A stretch of DNA of 64,000 nucleotides from Fischerella sp. PCC 9605 (GCF_000517105.1 NZ_KI912151.1:62001-126000); one strand, 5' to 3'. Shown: positions 42,574 to 51,238, counted from the first letter of the stretch. Translations and numbers: made by a program. The notes: generated by a model from the sequence alone, not told the origin.

Positions 42574-43449
42574 ATGAATAGACGTTTGGAAGGCAAAGTC
42601 GCTATTATCACAGGTGCTGGTACTGGCATTGGCGAAGCTATTGCCCATAAATTTGCTAAAGAAGGTGCTGCTGTAGTTGTCAATGGGTTAGCAGACGATC
42701 CAATTGAAGACGTAGTACAAAAAATTAAACATTATAGTGGTAAAGCGATCGCCTATGCGGGTGATGTTTCCCAGGAGTTTCACGCTCAAAACTGCGTGCA
42801 AACGGCAATTAATGCCTATGGTAAGTTGGATATTCTGGTTAACAACGCAGGAGTATTTCTCGCCACAGCCGAAACTCACGACTACCCCATCGACGTATTT
42901 GATGAAACCATCCGCATGAACATCCGTTCCGCGTTTTTGATGACTAAATACGCACTGCCGCACTTGCAAAAAACACGGGGTAACATTATCTCAGCTGGTT
43001 CTGAAGCAGGCTTTAATGGCTTAGCATACAACACGCCCTATGGTGGCACTAAAGGTTGGATGCATTCCTTCATGAAAGGTGTTGCTGTTGAGCAAGCCAA
43101 ACATGGCATCCGTGCTAACTGCGTTTGTCCTGGTGCAATTGACACCGCTTGGACACACAAAGCAGAGGGGCCAATGAATGCCAAGATGGAAAAAACACTC
43201 ATTGAAGCCACACCGATGGGAAGACGCGGTACACCAGAAGAAATAGCCAACGTCTACGCTTTCATTGCTTCTGATGAAGCTAGCTATGTGACTGGTGCGT
43301 TGTGGTTGGCTGATGGTGGCGTCACTGTTGCCAAGGGAGCAGTGGGTAAAGAAACTCCATTCTGGTTGCGTTCTGAACCCAAGGGTGAGTTGCGCCTCGA
43401 TCACTCTCGGGAAGGACTGGAGAATAAAGAAACACAATCACGCATGTAG
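42574..43449 (+). CDS. Short-chain dehydrogenase/reductase
   Basis: 291 residues from ATG 42574, with AAGGG about nine bases upstream; a GTG at 42565 would overlap that site. Classical SDR: cofactor loop TGAGTGIGEAIAH (about 13-25), NNAG at about 90, catalytic Ser-Tyr-Lys in SAGSEAGFNGLAYNTPYGGTKGWMHSF, and CPGAIDTAWT after it. The C-terminal ~30 residues (GAVGKETPFWLRSEPKGELRLDHSREGLENK) extend beyond the usual fold; similar tails occur in stress-related SDRs of cyanobacteria. Substrate unknown; NAD(P)H-dependent oxidation or reduction in the cytoplasm. It opens a stress-type cluster, convergent with the DUF6335 gene. Confidence 0.9.
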   Translation: MNRRLEGKVAIITGAGTGIGEAIAHKFAKEGAAVVVNGLADDPIEDVVQKIKHYSGKAIAYAGDVSQEFHAQNCVQTAINAYGKLDILVNNAGVFLATAETHDYPIDVFDETIRMNIRSAFLMTKYALPHLQKTRGNIISAGSEAGFNGLAYNTPYGGTKGWMHSFMKGVAVEQAKHGIRANCVCPGAIDTAWTHKAEGPMNAKMEKTLIEATPMGRRGTPEEIANVYAFIASDEASYVTGALWLADGGVTVAKGAVGKETPFWLRSEPKGELRLDHSREGLENKETQSRM

Positions 43450-43575
43450 GCAATGGGGGATCGGGCAATGGGCAATGGGCAATGGGCATCGGGCATGGAA
43501 ATAAGGGATAAGGGACAGGGGACTGGGTGATTCCCGATCCCCTATCCCCAATCCCCGATCCCCAATTCCCAATTT
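43450..43575. repeat. STRR inverted pair between SDR and DUF6335 genes
   Basis: GGGCAAT units (43463-43490) and GGGGACTGGG face CCCGATCCCCTATCCCCAATCCCCGATCCCCAATTCCCAATT (43533-43574). Complementary arrays between convergent genes, the same arrangement as at 4380-4490 and 15979-16124. Confidence 0.8.
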
Positions 43576-44052
43576 TCACTCCCTTCGTTCTTGATAATCA
43601 TCACTAGACATCGGATCTAATTCCCAGCGATTGTCGTCGCGCTGCTCTAATATTTCGTTTGTTCGCAGAAAAGCGCGATCGCCCATCTCCAATCCCACCG
43701 CAGCACCAATTTCATCAACAATATCTTGATCGGGAGTAGGGGCAGTGCCACCAGGTGCTTCATCACCTACCTCTGCTTCTTGTGCCCAACCCGCATCTAC
43801 ATCTCCCCCTGTGATTTCAGGGCTGCTGTGTCTATCTTTGCGGATTTGATCGCGCAGTTTGCGATCGCCAACGTTATACCCCGGCTCATCCTTAACCCCA
43901 GTGCCGTAGGATTCAGTAATTTCCTGCGGTAAATCTGAAATTTGTGACGGCGAATTCTCAGGCTGAGGTTGCTTATCTGGATCTACTTGGTTGAGTTGAG
44001 CTTCTAAATCCTCTTGAGCTTGATAATCTTTTTGAATGTCTGGATCTACCAT
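43576..44052 (-). CDS. DUF6335 family acidic protein
   Basis: 158 residues, strongly acidic and disordered-looking at the start (IQKDYQAQEDLEAQLNQVDPDKQPQPENSPSQISDLPQEITESYGTGV). The conserved part follows: SPEITGGDVDAGWAQEAEVGDEAPGGTAPTPDQDIVDEIGAAVGLEMGDRAFLRTNEILEQRDDNRWELDP. This is the DUF6335 pattern of cyanobacteria. It has no signal, membrane segment or catalytic motif. Such proteins occur with desiccation or osmotic stress genes, which fits this cluster, but the role is unknown. It is divergent from the DUF2267 gene across a 580-bp spacer. Confidence 0.8.
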   Translation of the reverse strand: MVDPDIQKDYQAQEDLEAQLNQVDPDKQPQPENSPSQISDLPQEITESYGTGVKDEPGYNVGDRKLRDQIRKDRHSSPEITGGDVDAGWAQEAEVGDEAPGGTAPTPDQDIVDEIGAAVGLEMGDRAFLRTNEILEQRDDNRWELDPMSSDDYQERRE

Positions 44053-44634
44053 AAATACTTGCCCTTTATTGCATCCTCACAATAACGCTTTATTCTCTAG
44101 GGGTTGTCTTCCAACAGATGTATCCCTTTAGAAAGAAAATAATTTCAACCTTAGGAGCGAAGAGCAGTTATAAATTTATGCATACTCTGGTAAGAGTGAA
44201 TCCACGCTATAGCCACTTCATCTCAGTTATGAGTTATGAAACAAAGGTATAAATTAATTTATTAATAACCTTAAATCTTCATAACTCATAACTATTTTTT
44301 CATAGAGACAAAAAATCTATTTCTCAAGGTATACAAAATATCATCATAGACTATTTCTTGTGAGTGAAGAAGCATAAAATCTGGAACAGCAAAATATTAT
44401 CATAACTAAGTTCATGGTCAAGTCAATTTTTTAGAAAGTTAGGATTTATAAAATCTGCTCTTTGCTAATTTTTTAGTAAGACATAGAAACAGTTAAATCC
44501 TAACTATTTTCTTGAAATGAAATATCAAAAATCATAATAATATAATTTTTAGGTTTGATAATTAAATTATTAAAATTACCTAAAAAAAGGAGCAATATTT
44601 TGAATTTTCTTTAATCTTTGGCGGAGGCAGAAAA
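44053..44634. promoter_or_regulatory. Long divergent spacer with hairpin 44225-44293
   Basis: 582 bp between DUF6335 and DUF2267. The arms AGTTATGAGTTATGA (44225-44239) and TCATAACTCATAACT (44279-44293) are perfect 15-bp complements followed by ATTTTTT on the + strand, terminator-like in a region without a + strand gene upstream. That could mark a short non-coding transcript. ACAGATGTATC is at 44114-44124. The rest is AT-rich. Confidence 0.5.
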
Positions 44635-45036
44635 GTGAAATACGACGAATTTATTACACACGTTCAAAGCGTTGCCCAATTAAATACCCGTGAAGAGGCA
44701 GAACGCGCCACCCGCGCCACACTAGAAATAATTAGAGAACGAATTGTGGGTGATGAAGCAAAAGATTTAGCTGCACAGTTGCCAGAGGAATTAGCAGAAT
44801 GCTTGCGCGGAAGAGAAGGTGAAACAGGTCAAGCATTCTCAATGCAAGAGTTTATCTCACGAGTGAGTCAAAAGGAGGGTGTAGAACCAACTGCTGCGGC
44901 AATGCACGTCCGTTCTGTATTCGCAGTCCTAGAAGATGCTGTGACACCTGGTGAATTTGCTGATTTATACAGTAATTTTTCCGACGATTACGCAGAACTA
45001 TTTCCAATGCCACCAACTAGCGAAGTACCTTCATAA
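44635..45036 (+). CDS. DUF2267 domain protein
   Basis: 133 residues from GTG 44635, preceded by GGCGGAGGC. The DUF2267 domain spans nearly the whole protein: KYDEFITHVQSVAQLNTREEAERATRATLEIIRERIVGDEAKDLAAQLPEELAECL, then a second similar half with SMQEFISRVSQKEGVEPTAAAMHVRSVFAVLEDAVTPGEFADLYSNFSDDYAELF. The fold is helical, a pair of repeated units. The family is common beside stress and membrane-protection genes; the molecular role is unknown. The next gene, the PfpI fusion, follows after 117 bp with an ATGAATTATGAATT hairpin between. Confidence 0.87.
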   Translation: MKYDEFITHVQSVAQLNTREEAERATRATLEIIRERIVGDEAKDLAAQLPEELAECLRGREGETGQAFSMQEFISRVSQKEGVEPTAAAMHVRSVFAVLEDAVTPGEFADLYSNFSDDYAELFPMPPTSEVPS

Positions 45037-45153
45037 AGGTTATGAATTATGAATTGTGAGTTGGAAATTAACAACGCATAATTCATGACTCACAATTAAC
45101 ACTAATTATTCACACAATCACTATCAAACTATTAGAAAAAACAAGGTAATTCA

Positions 45154-46245
45154 ATGGCACTTAACAATTCCAGCAAGAAAAAAATAGCCATCCTCATTGA
45201 AAATGATGTAGAGGATGTAGAATTTCAAGTACCATACAATGCGCTAAAACAAGCGGGAATGGAAGTAATAGTTCTCGGTTCCCGAATGAATGAAAAATAT
45301 CACGGAAAGCGCGGTAAACTTTCCATGCAACCCGATGGTACAACAACAGAAGCAATAGCCTCTGAATTTGATGCTGTGATCGTTCCTGGTGGCATGGCTC
45401 CGGATAAAATGCGGCGGAACCCCAATACAGTAGGTTTTGTACAAGATGCCATGCAGCAAGGGAAGTTAGTCGCTGCGGTTTGTCATGGCCCCCAAGTTTT
45501 GATTGAGGGCGACTTGCTCAAAGGTAAACAAGCCACTGGCTTTATGGCAATTCGCAAAGACATGATTAACGCTGGTGCTAATTATATAGATGAGCCGCTG
45601 GTTATTGACGGGAATTTGATTACATCTCGTCAACCTGGAGACTTAGCTATATTTACCACAGCTATATTGAGCCGTTTGGGTTACGGTGGTAAAGAAGCTG
45701 CATTGCCCAATGAAAATGACACAACTGCCGAATGGTGGAAATTGGCTGATGCTTGGGGTGGTTCTACCAAAGGTGATATTGTCAAAGCTTTAAATACTGC
45801 TTTGGCTGGTGAGCGCTATGCACTAGAAGCATTAGATAAGTACATCGAAAAAGAATCAGATCCACAAATAAAATCTCTGTTCCAAGAGATGATTCCGGTG
45901 AGACAGCGCCACATCCAAAGATTGGAAGCGCGGCTCAGTGAACTGGGTGAAAAGCCTTCTTTAGCCGCAAATATCGCTGATAAGTATGCCAAAGTAAAAA
46001 CTACCTTCACAGGTAGTGATGATATTTATCAGTTACGTAGTGCTTTAGGCGACCTACAAACTGGTATCGGTGACATCGGCAACTTGATGGCGGCACTCAC
46101 CGATCCAGTATCAACTAGGATTTTCACAGAAATCTACAAAGACCTCTTGATGTACGAACAGCGTCTGGTAGAGCTTTATCGAGTGCGGATGGGTGCAGAA
46201 GTAAAACCTGCTAAACCTACTACAGGTACAGCTGTGTCTATGTAG
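45154..46245 (+). CDS. DJ-1/PfpI-domain protein fused to a ferritin-like bundle
   Basis: 363 residues. Residues 9-180 form a DJ-1/PfpI domain: KIAILIENDVEDVEFQVPYNALKQAG (acidic residue of the active site near position 18), FDAVIVPGGMAPD, and the nucleophile elbow VAAVCHGPQVLIE with Cys-His (C at about 110). Such proteins act as deglycases, proteases or chaperones in stress. Residues about 205-345 form a helical bundle with ALNTALAGERYALEALDKYIEKESDPQIKSLFQEMIPVRQRHIQRLEARLSELG, a DUF2383/PA2169-like ferritin-like four-helix unit. The fusion of both domains in one chain is unusual and suggests a repair function linked to metal or oxidative stress. Preceded by AACAAGG, followed by a large hairpin (46256-46360). 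Confidence 0.85.
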   Translation: MALNNSSKKKIAILIENDVEDVEFQVPYNALKQAGMEVIVLGSRMNEKYHGKRGKLSMQPDGTTTEAIASEFDAVIVPGGMAPDKMRRNPNTVGFVQDAMQQGKLVAAVCHGPQVLIEGDLLKGKQATGFMAIRKDMINAGANYIDEPLVIDGNLITSRQPGDLAIFTTAILSRLGYGGKEAALPNENDTTAEWWKLADAWGGSTKGDIVKALNTALAGERYALEALDKYIEKESDPQIKSLFQEMIPVRQRHIQRLEARLSELGEKPSLAANIADKYAKVKTTFTGSDDIYQLRSALGDLQTGIGDIGNLMAALTDPVSTRIFTEIYKDLLMYEQRLVELYRVRMGAEVKPAKPTTGTAVSM

Positions 46246-46255
46246 GTCTTTGGAG

Positions 46256-46360
46256 AACGAACCACAATAGCAACGGATGAATTAACTCTATTAAAAGGCA
46301 AGCTATCCACAATATTCTGTTATGCCCTAGGTCATCCGTTGCAAATGGTTCGTTTTTTTT
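46256..46360 (+). terminator. Large interrupted hairpin with T-run (terminator or structured leader)
   Basis: Outer stem AACGAACCA (46256-46264) with TGGTTCGTT (46346-46354); inner stem GCAACGGATGA (46270-46280) with TCATCCGTTGC (46332-46342); T-run 46353-46360. The loop is 51 bases, much longer than in ordinary terminators, and the internal asymmetric loop is CACAATA-type. It sits 10 bp after the PfpI fusion stop and 20 bp before the SRPBCC start. Confidence 0.75.
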
Positions 46361-46380
46361 GAAGTCAAGGAGATAGGAAA

Positions 46381-47079
46381 GTGGCATCAACATCAGGAGA
46401 TCGGTTGGATAGCAGCCAAAATGAAGCTGGTGAAGGCGAACGTTGGGCTTCTTTAATTGGTGGTAGTGCAATGGTGTTAATGGGTTTGAGACAACGCTCG
46501 CTTCGAGGGGTGTTGATGGCATTGGCTGGTGGCGGTTTGATTTATCAGGGTGCAACCAAACAAAGCACTATTAAGCAAGTGCAGGAAGCAGTAGGAATGA
46601 ACCAAGCTATCAAAGTGGAAAAGACAGTAACTATTAATAAACCGGCAGATGAACTTTACCGCTTTTGGCATAACTTTGAGAATCTGCCCAAGTTTATGAA
46701 GCATCTCAAACATGTGAAGGTGTATAACGACAAAAGATCGCACTGGATTGCCAATGCGCCCCTAGGTCAAAGTGTGGAATGGGATGCAGACATCTTAGAA
46801 GATCGGGAAAACGAGTTTATTTCTTGGGCATCTGTGGAAGGAGCAGATGTTGATAACTCTGGATTTGTCCGCTTCACAAAAGCGCCTGGCGATCGCGGTA
46901 CTGAAGTCAAGGTTGTCATGGAATATAACCCACCAGGCGGAGCGTTGGGTGCTGCCATAGCCAAACTCTTTGGTGAAGAACCAGAACAGCAAATTGGCGA
47001 TGAATTACGCCGTTTCAAAATGCTGATGGAAGCAGGCGAAATTGCCACAACAGAAGGGCAACCAAAAGGTAATGGGTAA
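46381..47079 (+). CDS. SRPBCC-domain protein with membrane-anchored N-terminus
   Basis: 232 residues from GTG 46381, preceded by AAGGAGATAGG. The N-terminal ~75 residues hold one or two short hydrophobic segments (RWASLIGGSAMVLMGLRQ, GVLMALAGGGLIYQG), the DUF2892/YgaP-like membrane unit. Residues about 80-225 are a START/Bet v1-like SRPBCC domain: VEKTVTINKPADELYRFWHNFENLPKFMKHLKHVKV, HWIANAPLGQSVEWDADILEDRENEFISWAS and GTEVKVVMEYNPPGG, of the cyclase/dehydrase type. It would bind a hydrophobic ligand at the membrane; the ligand is unknown. The hairpin with T-run lies immediately upstream, so transcription from the PfpI gene may be attenuated before it. Confidence 0.87.
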   Translation: MASTSGDRLDSSQNEAGEGERWASLIGGSAMVLMGLRQRSLRGVLMALAGGGLIYQGATKQSTIKQVQEAVGMNQAIKVEKTVTINKPADELYRFWHNFENLPKFMKHLKHVKVYNDKRSHWIANAPLGQSVEWDADILEDRENEFISWASVEGADVDNSGFVRFTKAPGDRGTEVKVVMEYNPPGGALGAAIAKLFGEEPEQQIGDELRRFKMLMEAGEIATTEGQPKGNG

Positions 47080-47155
47080 TAGAGGGTTAGGGGAATGGAA
47101 AAGAATATTACTTATTTCCTATTACCAATAACTAATGACAAATGACTCATAACTT

Positions 47156-48324
47156 ATGAAAGCAGTTTGCTGGCACGGTGCAAATGATGTGCGCCTAGAG
47201 ACGGTTCCTGACCCAAAAATACTCAATCCGCGTGATGCCATTCTCAAGGTGACATCAGCGACTATCTGCGGTTCTGACTTGCACATCCACGATGGTTACA
47301 TCCCTACAATGCAACCGGGTGACATTATTGGTCACGAATTCATGGGAGAAATAGTTGATATTGGCAGTGAAGTAAAGCAATTGCAAAAAGGCGATCGCGT
47401 AGTTGTCTCTTCAATTATCGGCTGCGGTCAATGCCATTTTTGCCAAAATCAAATGTGGTCGCTGTGCGATAACTCCAACCCCAACGCCTGGATGCAAGAC
47501 AAACTCTACGGGTTTGGCACTTCGGGTATTTTTGGCTACTCTCACGCCTTCGGTGGCTATGCAGGAGCTTTTGCCGAATACGTGCGCGTGCCATTCGCTG
47601 ATTTTGGTGCTGTCAAAGTACCGCAAGATATTCCAGATGAAAAACTGCTCCCCATTTCCGACGCCTTTCCTACGGGCTACATGGGGGCGGATATGTGCGA
47701 TATTCAACCCGGAGATATTGTAGCCGTTTGGGGTTGCGGGCCAGTGGGATTGTTTACCATGCGTAGTGCCTATATGTTGGGCGCAGAACGTGTGATTGGC
47801 ATCGACCGAGTTCCCGAACGCCTACAAATGGCAAGAGATTTCGCCAAAGCAGAAACTATCAACTATGAGGAAATAGATGCTGGCGAAGCCTCAAAGAAAT
47901 GACAGGTGGACGCGGCCCCGATGCCTGTATTGATGCAGTTGGACTAGAAGCCCACGGCACAGGTCTAGAAGGATTCTACGACGAAGCCAAGCAGACTGTA
48001 CGACTGGAAAGCGATCGCCCTCATGTGCTGCGACAAATGATGGTTGCTTGTCGCAAGGGTGGCACTCTCTCAATCATGGGAGTTTATGGCGGCTTTGTAG
48101 ATAAAATCCCAATGGGCGCAGCTTTCAATAAAGGTTTGACCTTCAGAATGGGACAAATGTTCGGTCAGAAATACATGCCCAAGTTGCTGAATTATGTCTT
48201 AGAAGGCGAAATCGACCCATCCCAAGTTTTCACCCATCGCTTACCTCTAGAAGAAGCGAAGCAGGGCTTTGAAATCTTCAAACATAAAAAAGATAACTGT
48301 ATCAAAGTTCTGCTGAAACCATAA
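47156..48324 (+). pseudogene. Zinc-dependent alcohol dehydrogenase, frameshifted
   Basis: Two overlapping frames (47156-47902, 248 residues; 47899-48324, 141 residues) together make one zinc alcohol dehydrogenase of the same length as the intact paralogue at 48998. The join lies near 47890: here GCCTCAAAGAAATG, in the paralogue GCCGTCAAAGAAATG, so one G is missing and the total is 1169 nt instead of 1170. The first part holds the catalytic-zinc residues C38, H60, E61 and the structural-zinc cluster [15 protein letters not shown]; the second has the remaining cofactor and C-terminal region. Either a true frameshift that inactivates the gene, or a base-calling error. Everything else is intact and well conserved, so decay, if real, is recent. 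Confidence 0.85.
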
Positions 48325-48332
48325 AAGGCTTG

Positions 48333-48380
48333 GTTAGTGGTTAGTAGTTAGTTGTTATCCACTAACTACTAACCACTAAC
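48333..48380 (+). terminator. 20-bp perfect STRR hairpin
   Basis: TTAGTGGTTAGTAGTTAGT (48334-48352) and ACTAACTACTAACCACTAA (48361-48379) are perfect complements, one pair longer with the flanking G and C. It lies 9 bp after the frameshifted dehydrogenase. No T-run, but a stem of this length should stop or stabilise the transcript's 3' end. Confidence 0.6.
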
Positions 48381-48416
48381 TACTAACAAACAACATACAG
48401 ATGAAGGAGAATCGTT

Positions 48417-48887
48417 ATGAATAAAATAATTTCTGTGCTGAAAAATTTGCGTCTGCGTCAAATTCTGACAGTTTTTCTAGCAGGATTGACAATTTTCGTG
48501 ATGCAGGCATTTAGTAATGTACTGCCAGCCCAAGCTGACGAAACTGTGAAATCACCATACGGGTATTATTACAAAGGTACACCCGACGAAAATGTTGTTG
48601 ATAGAGACGTAAATATTCGAGGCGATCGACAAATTGAAAATGCCAGACAGAAGCTAAGCAATACTGCTGAAGATGCGAAACAAGGACTCAGCAAAACGGC
48701 TGAAAATGTTCGAGAAAAACTCAATCTTGATGAAGAACCACCTCAAGCTACAAAAGACTTCTTGAAATCAACCAAAGAAAAAATTGAAGAGACAGTTGAG
48801 TCAATCACTGGACAACAAAATCAACCACAAAATCAGCAGCGTTCTTTCCAAAACCCAGATTATTACCAAAATACGCTCGACAAATAA
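48417..48887 (+). CDS. Exported hypothetical protein between the two dehydrogenase genes
   Basis: 156 residues. A long positively charged N-terminus precedes a hydrophobic helix (about 15-38, ILTVFLAGLTIFVMQAF) and a likely signal cleavage after PAQA (about 43). The mature part contains SPYGYYYKGTPDENVVDRD, then a helical section with repeats (ENARQKLSNTAEDAKQGLSKTAENVREKLN) resembling late-embryogenesis-abundant or apolipoprotein-type amphipathic helices, a TKDFLKSTKEKIEETVESI segment and a Gln/Asn-rich tail. No enzymatic motif is seen. The amphipathic, hydrophilic character fits a protective envelope protein in a stress cluster; this is inference. Ribosome-binding site GAAGGAGA. Confidence 0.7.
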   Translation: MNKIISVLKNLRLRQILTVFLAGLTIFVMQAFSNVLPAQADETVKSPYGYYYKGTPDENVVDRDVNIRGDRQIENARQKLSNTAEDAKQGLSKTAENVREKLNLDEEPPQATKDFLKSTKEKIEETVESITGQQNQPQNQQRSFQNPDYYQNTLDK

Positions 48888-48932
48888 GCATAAATAAGAA
48901 GACAAGAAAGACTCTTGATTCTTGATTTTGTA

Positions 48933-48954
48933 AGGGCGCAAAGCCTTGCGCCCT
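48933..48954. other. Short GC-rich hairpin between 48887 and the second dehydrogenase
   Basis: AGGGCGCAA (48933-48941), loop AGCC, TTGCGCCCT (48946-48954). It is followed by AATAATTTATT rather than a T-run. Possible weak terminator or dispersed palindrome; a similar GGGCGCAAGGCATTATGCCC word occurs near 15093. Confidence 0.5.
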
Positions 48955-48997
48955 AATAATTTATTGACTATTGACTCTTAACTATTAACCTTGACTT

Positions 48998-50167
48998 ATG
49001 AAAGCAGTTTGCTGGCAAGGCGCCAATGATGTTCGAGTCGAAACAGTGCCAGATCCAAAAATTCTGAACCCTCGTGATGCCATTATTAAAATTACCTCAA
49101 CGGCAATTTGCGGTTCTGATCTGCATCTTTACGACGGCTTCATCCCTACGATGGAAAAGGGCGATATCCTCGGTCATGAATTTATGGGGGAAGTCGTTGA
49201 AATTGGCAGTGGAGTAAACAATATCAAAGTAGGCGATCGCGTCGTCGTTCCCTTTACAATTTCCTGCGGTAATTGCTTTTTCTGCAATCGCGATTTGTGG
49301 TCGTTGTGCGATAACTCCAACCCCAATGCATGGATTGCTGAAAAGCTGATGGGGCATTCTCCGGCTGGTCTATTTGGCTACTCACATATGCTCGGAGGTT
49401 ACGCAGGAGGACAAGCAGAGTACGCCCGCGTACCTTTTGCTGATGTAGGCTTGTTCAAAATCCCTGATGGATTAACAGATGAACAAGTATTATTTCTGAC
49501 CGATATTTTTCCAACAGGTTACATGGCAGCAGAGAACTGCCGCATCCAACCAGGAGATATTGTGGCAGTTTGGGGTTGCGGGCCCGTTGGACAATTTGCC
49601 ATCAAAAGTGCTTTTCTTTTGGGTGCGGAACGTGTCATCGCCATTGATCGCATACCCGAACGCTTGCGTTTAGCTGAAAGTTACAGCGGTGCGGAAACTA
49701 TCAACTATGAGGAAGTCGATCCCGGTGAAGCCGTCAAAGAAATGACTGGTGGTCGCGGTCCTGATGCAGTGATTGATGCGGTGGGAATGGAAGCCCACAG
49801 TACAGATGTGATGGGACTGTATGACAAAGTTAAGCAAGCCGTGCGTTTGGAAACAGACCGACCAACAGCACTTCGACAAGTAATACTTGCGTGTCGCAAA
49901 GGCGGTAATGTATCTATCCCAGGAGTTTACGGTGGCTTCTTAGACAAAATACCGATGGGGGCAGCTTTCAACAAGGGTCTAACATTCAGGATGGGACAAA
50001 CTCACGTCCACAAGTACTTGCGCCCCTTACTTGAACATGTCCAGAAAGGCGAAATCGATCCATCATTCGTGATTACTCACAAGTTACCTCTAGAACAAGC
50101 ACCTCACGGCTACGAGATTTTCAAGCACAAAAAAGACAACTGCATCAAAGTCGTGCTCAAACCATGA
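48998..50167 (+). CDS. Zinc-dependent alcohol dehydrogenase (intact tandem paralogue)
   Basis: 389 residues, full-length medium-chain zinc dehydrogenase. Catalytic zinc: C38 in [13 protein letters not shown]60-E61 in GHEFMGE. Structural zinc: [15 protein letters not shown]. Rossmann region [30 protein letters not shown] (about 185-215). Later [36 protein letters not shown], then a conserved [15 protein letters not shown] segment and the family C-terminus. It resembles the glutathione-independent formaldehyde dehydrogenase / threonine dehydrogenase-like group common in stress islands, but the substrate is not established. It overlaps the HdeD gene by four bases (ATGA), so these two are translated from one mRNA. 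The paralogue upstream is frameshifted. Confidence 0.92.
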   Translation: MKAVCWQGANDVRVETVPDPKILNPRDAIIKITSTAICGSDLHLYDGFIPTMEKGDILGHEFMGEVVEIGSGVNNIKVGDRVVVPFTISCGNCFFCNRDLWSLCDNSNPNAWIAEKLMGHSPAGLFGYSHMLGGYAGGQAEYARVPFADVGLFKIPDGLTDEQVLFLTDIFPTGYMAAENCRIQPGDIVAVWGCGPVGQFAIKSAFLLGAERVIAIDRIPERLRLAESYSGAETINYEEVDPGEAVKEMTGGRGPDAVIDAVGMEAHSTDVMGLYDKVKQAVRLETDRPTALRQVILACRKGGNVSIPGVYGGFLDKIPMGAAFNKGLTFRMGQTHVHKYLRPLLEHVQKGEIDPSFVITHKLPLEQAPHGYEIFKHKKDNCIKVVLKP

Positions 50168-50742
50168 GGCAACCCTCCAACAGGACAATAGCAACTCTAT
50201 TAGCACGTAACTGGTGGACACTGGTATTTCGCGGTGTGATAGCAATACTTTTCGGTATAGCAGTTTTTATCTGGCCACAAATTAGTGTTGCTGTGCTGGT
50301 GGGGTTGTTTGGTTTGTTTGTATTAATTAGCGGTATCTTGGCCTTAATAGCAGCGTTTAGCAGGCGTCAGCCAGAAGAAAATCGCTGGTTGCTCGTATTT
50401 GAGGGCATAATCGCTATTATCGCTGGTCTGCTAGTCTTCTTTTGGCCAGGTATTACTGCATTGATACTGCTTTATTTCATTGCTGCTTGGGCTGTTGTCA
50501 CCGGCATTTTGGAAATTATTGCTGCGATCCAGTTGCGAAAGGAAATTGAGAATGAATGGCTGCTAGCGATCGCTGGTATTGCTTCTGTACTCTTTGGCAT
50601 TTTAGCAGCAATTAGACCTGGTGCTGGTGCTTTGGCAATTCTTTGGGTAATTGGCGCTTATGCAATTATCTTTGGCGTCATGTTATTAATTCTCGGCTTA
50701 CGGTTGCGAAATTGGAATACACCAGGGCCACCAGTTATTTAG
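50164..50742 (+). CDS. HdeD family membrane protein (DUF308)
   Basis: 192 residues, with six transmembrane helices in three pairs: [99 protein letters not shown] and [23 protein letters not shown]. The repeated GIIAIIAG-type motif is diagnostic for HdeD/DUF308. In E. coli HdeD belongs to acid resistance; in cyanobacteria the function is unknown. The start codon lies inside the dehydrogenase stop (ATGA), showing translational coupling. Confidence 0.92.
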   Translation: MRQPSNRTIATLLARNWWTLVFRGVIAILFGIAVFIWPQISVAVLVGLFGLFVLISGILALIAAFSRRQPEENRWLLVFEGIIAIIAGLLVFFWPGITALILLYFIAAWAVVTGILEIIAAIQLRKEIENEWLLAIAGIASVLFGILAAIRPGAGALAILWVIGAYAIIFGVMLLILGLRLRNWNTPGPPVI

Positions 50743-50824
50743 AAGCAAATAGACAATGGATATGGCTAACCAAATCTGTCTCCATTATCTATTTCTAAAT
50801 TAAATCTTAACCAAGGAGAAAACT

Positions 50825-51163
50825 ATGCCTGACACAAGTGTTAAAAAAGTAGATTCTGCCTATTCTCCTAAAGGTGAACACGGTGAAAAATACCTCGCAT
50901 CCGGCAAATCTGTTTCCATGCGCCTTTGGGAAGATGAACAACCCGGCGAACCAAAAGAAACTACTACACGTGATTATGAAACTGTGGGTTATGTAATTAA
51001 AGGTCGTGCTGAGTTGCATATTGAAGGTCAAACGGTTTTGCTGGAACCAGGGAGTTCTTGGGTAGTGCCAAAAGGAGCCTCTCACACTTACAAAATCTTA
51101 GAATCATTCACTGCTGTTGAGGCTACTAGTCCGCCTGCTCAAGTTCACGGACGGGATGAGTAG
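50825..51163 (+). CDS. Cupin-domain protein
   Basis: 112 residues, single small cupin. The conserved strands are RDYETVGYVIKGRAELHIEGQTVLLEPGSSWVVPKGASHTYKI, covering the two cupin motifs (G-x-x-x-x-x-G-x-x-x-x and P-x-G-x-x-x-x-P-x-G-x-x-H), with the His near the end of the second motif as possible metal ligand. The first motif lacks the usual His-His pair, so metal binding is uncertain. Preceded by AAGGAGA. Possibly a binding or isomerase protein; no substrate known. It closes the + strand cluster; repeats follow. Confidence 0.88.
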   Translation: MPDTSVKKVDSAYSPKGEHGEKYLASGKSVSMRLWEDEQPGEPKETTTRDYETVGYVIKGRAELHIEGQTVLLEPGSSWVVPKGASHTYKILESFTAVEATSPPAQVHGRDE

Positions 51164-51238
51164 TAATGTACTCTTACCTGTTGGTGTTGCAAAATCTATG
51201 GATGATGATTGTGGGGTGAGCATCCTGCGTCAAATTTT

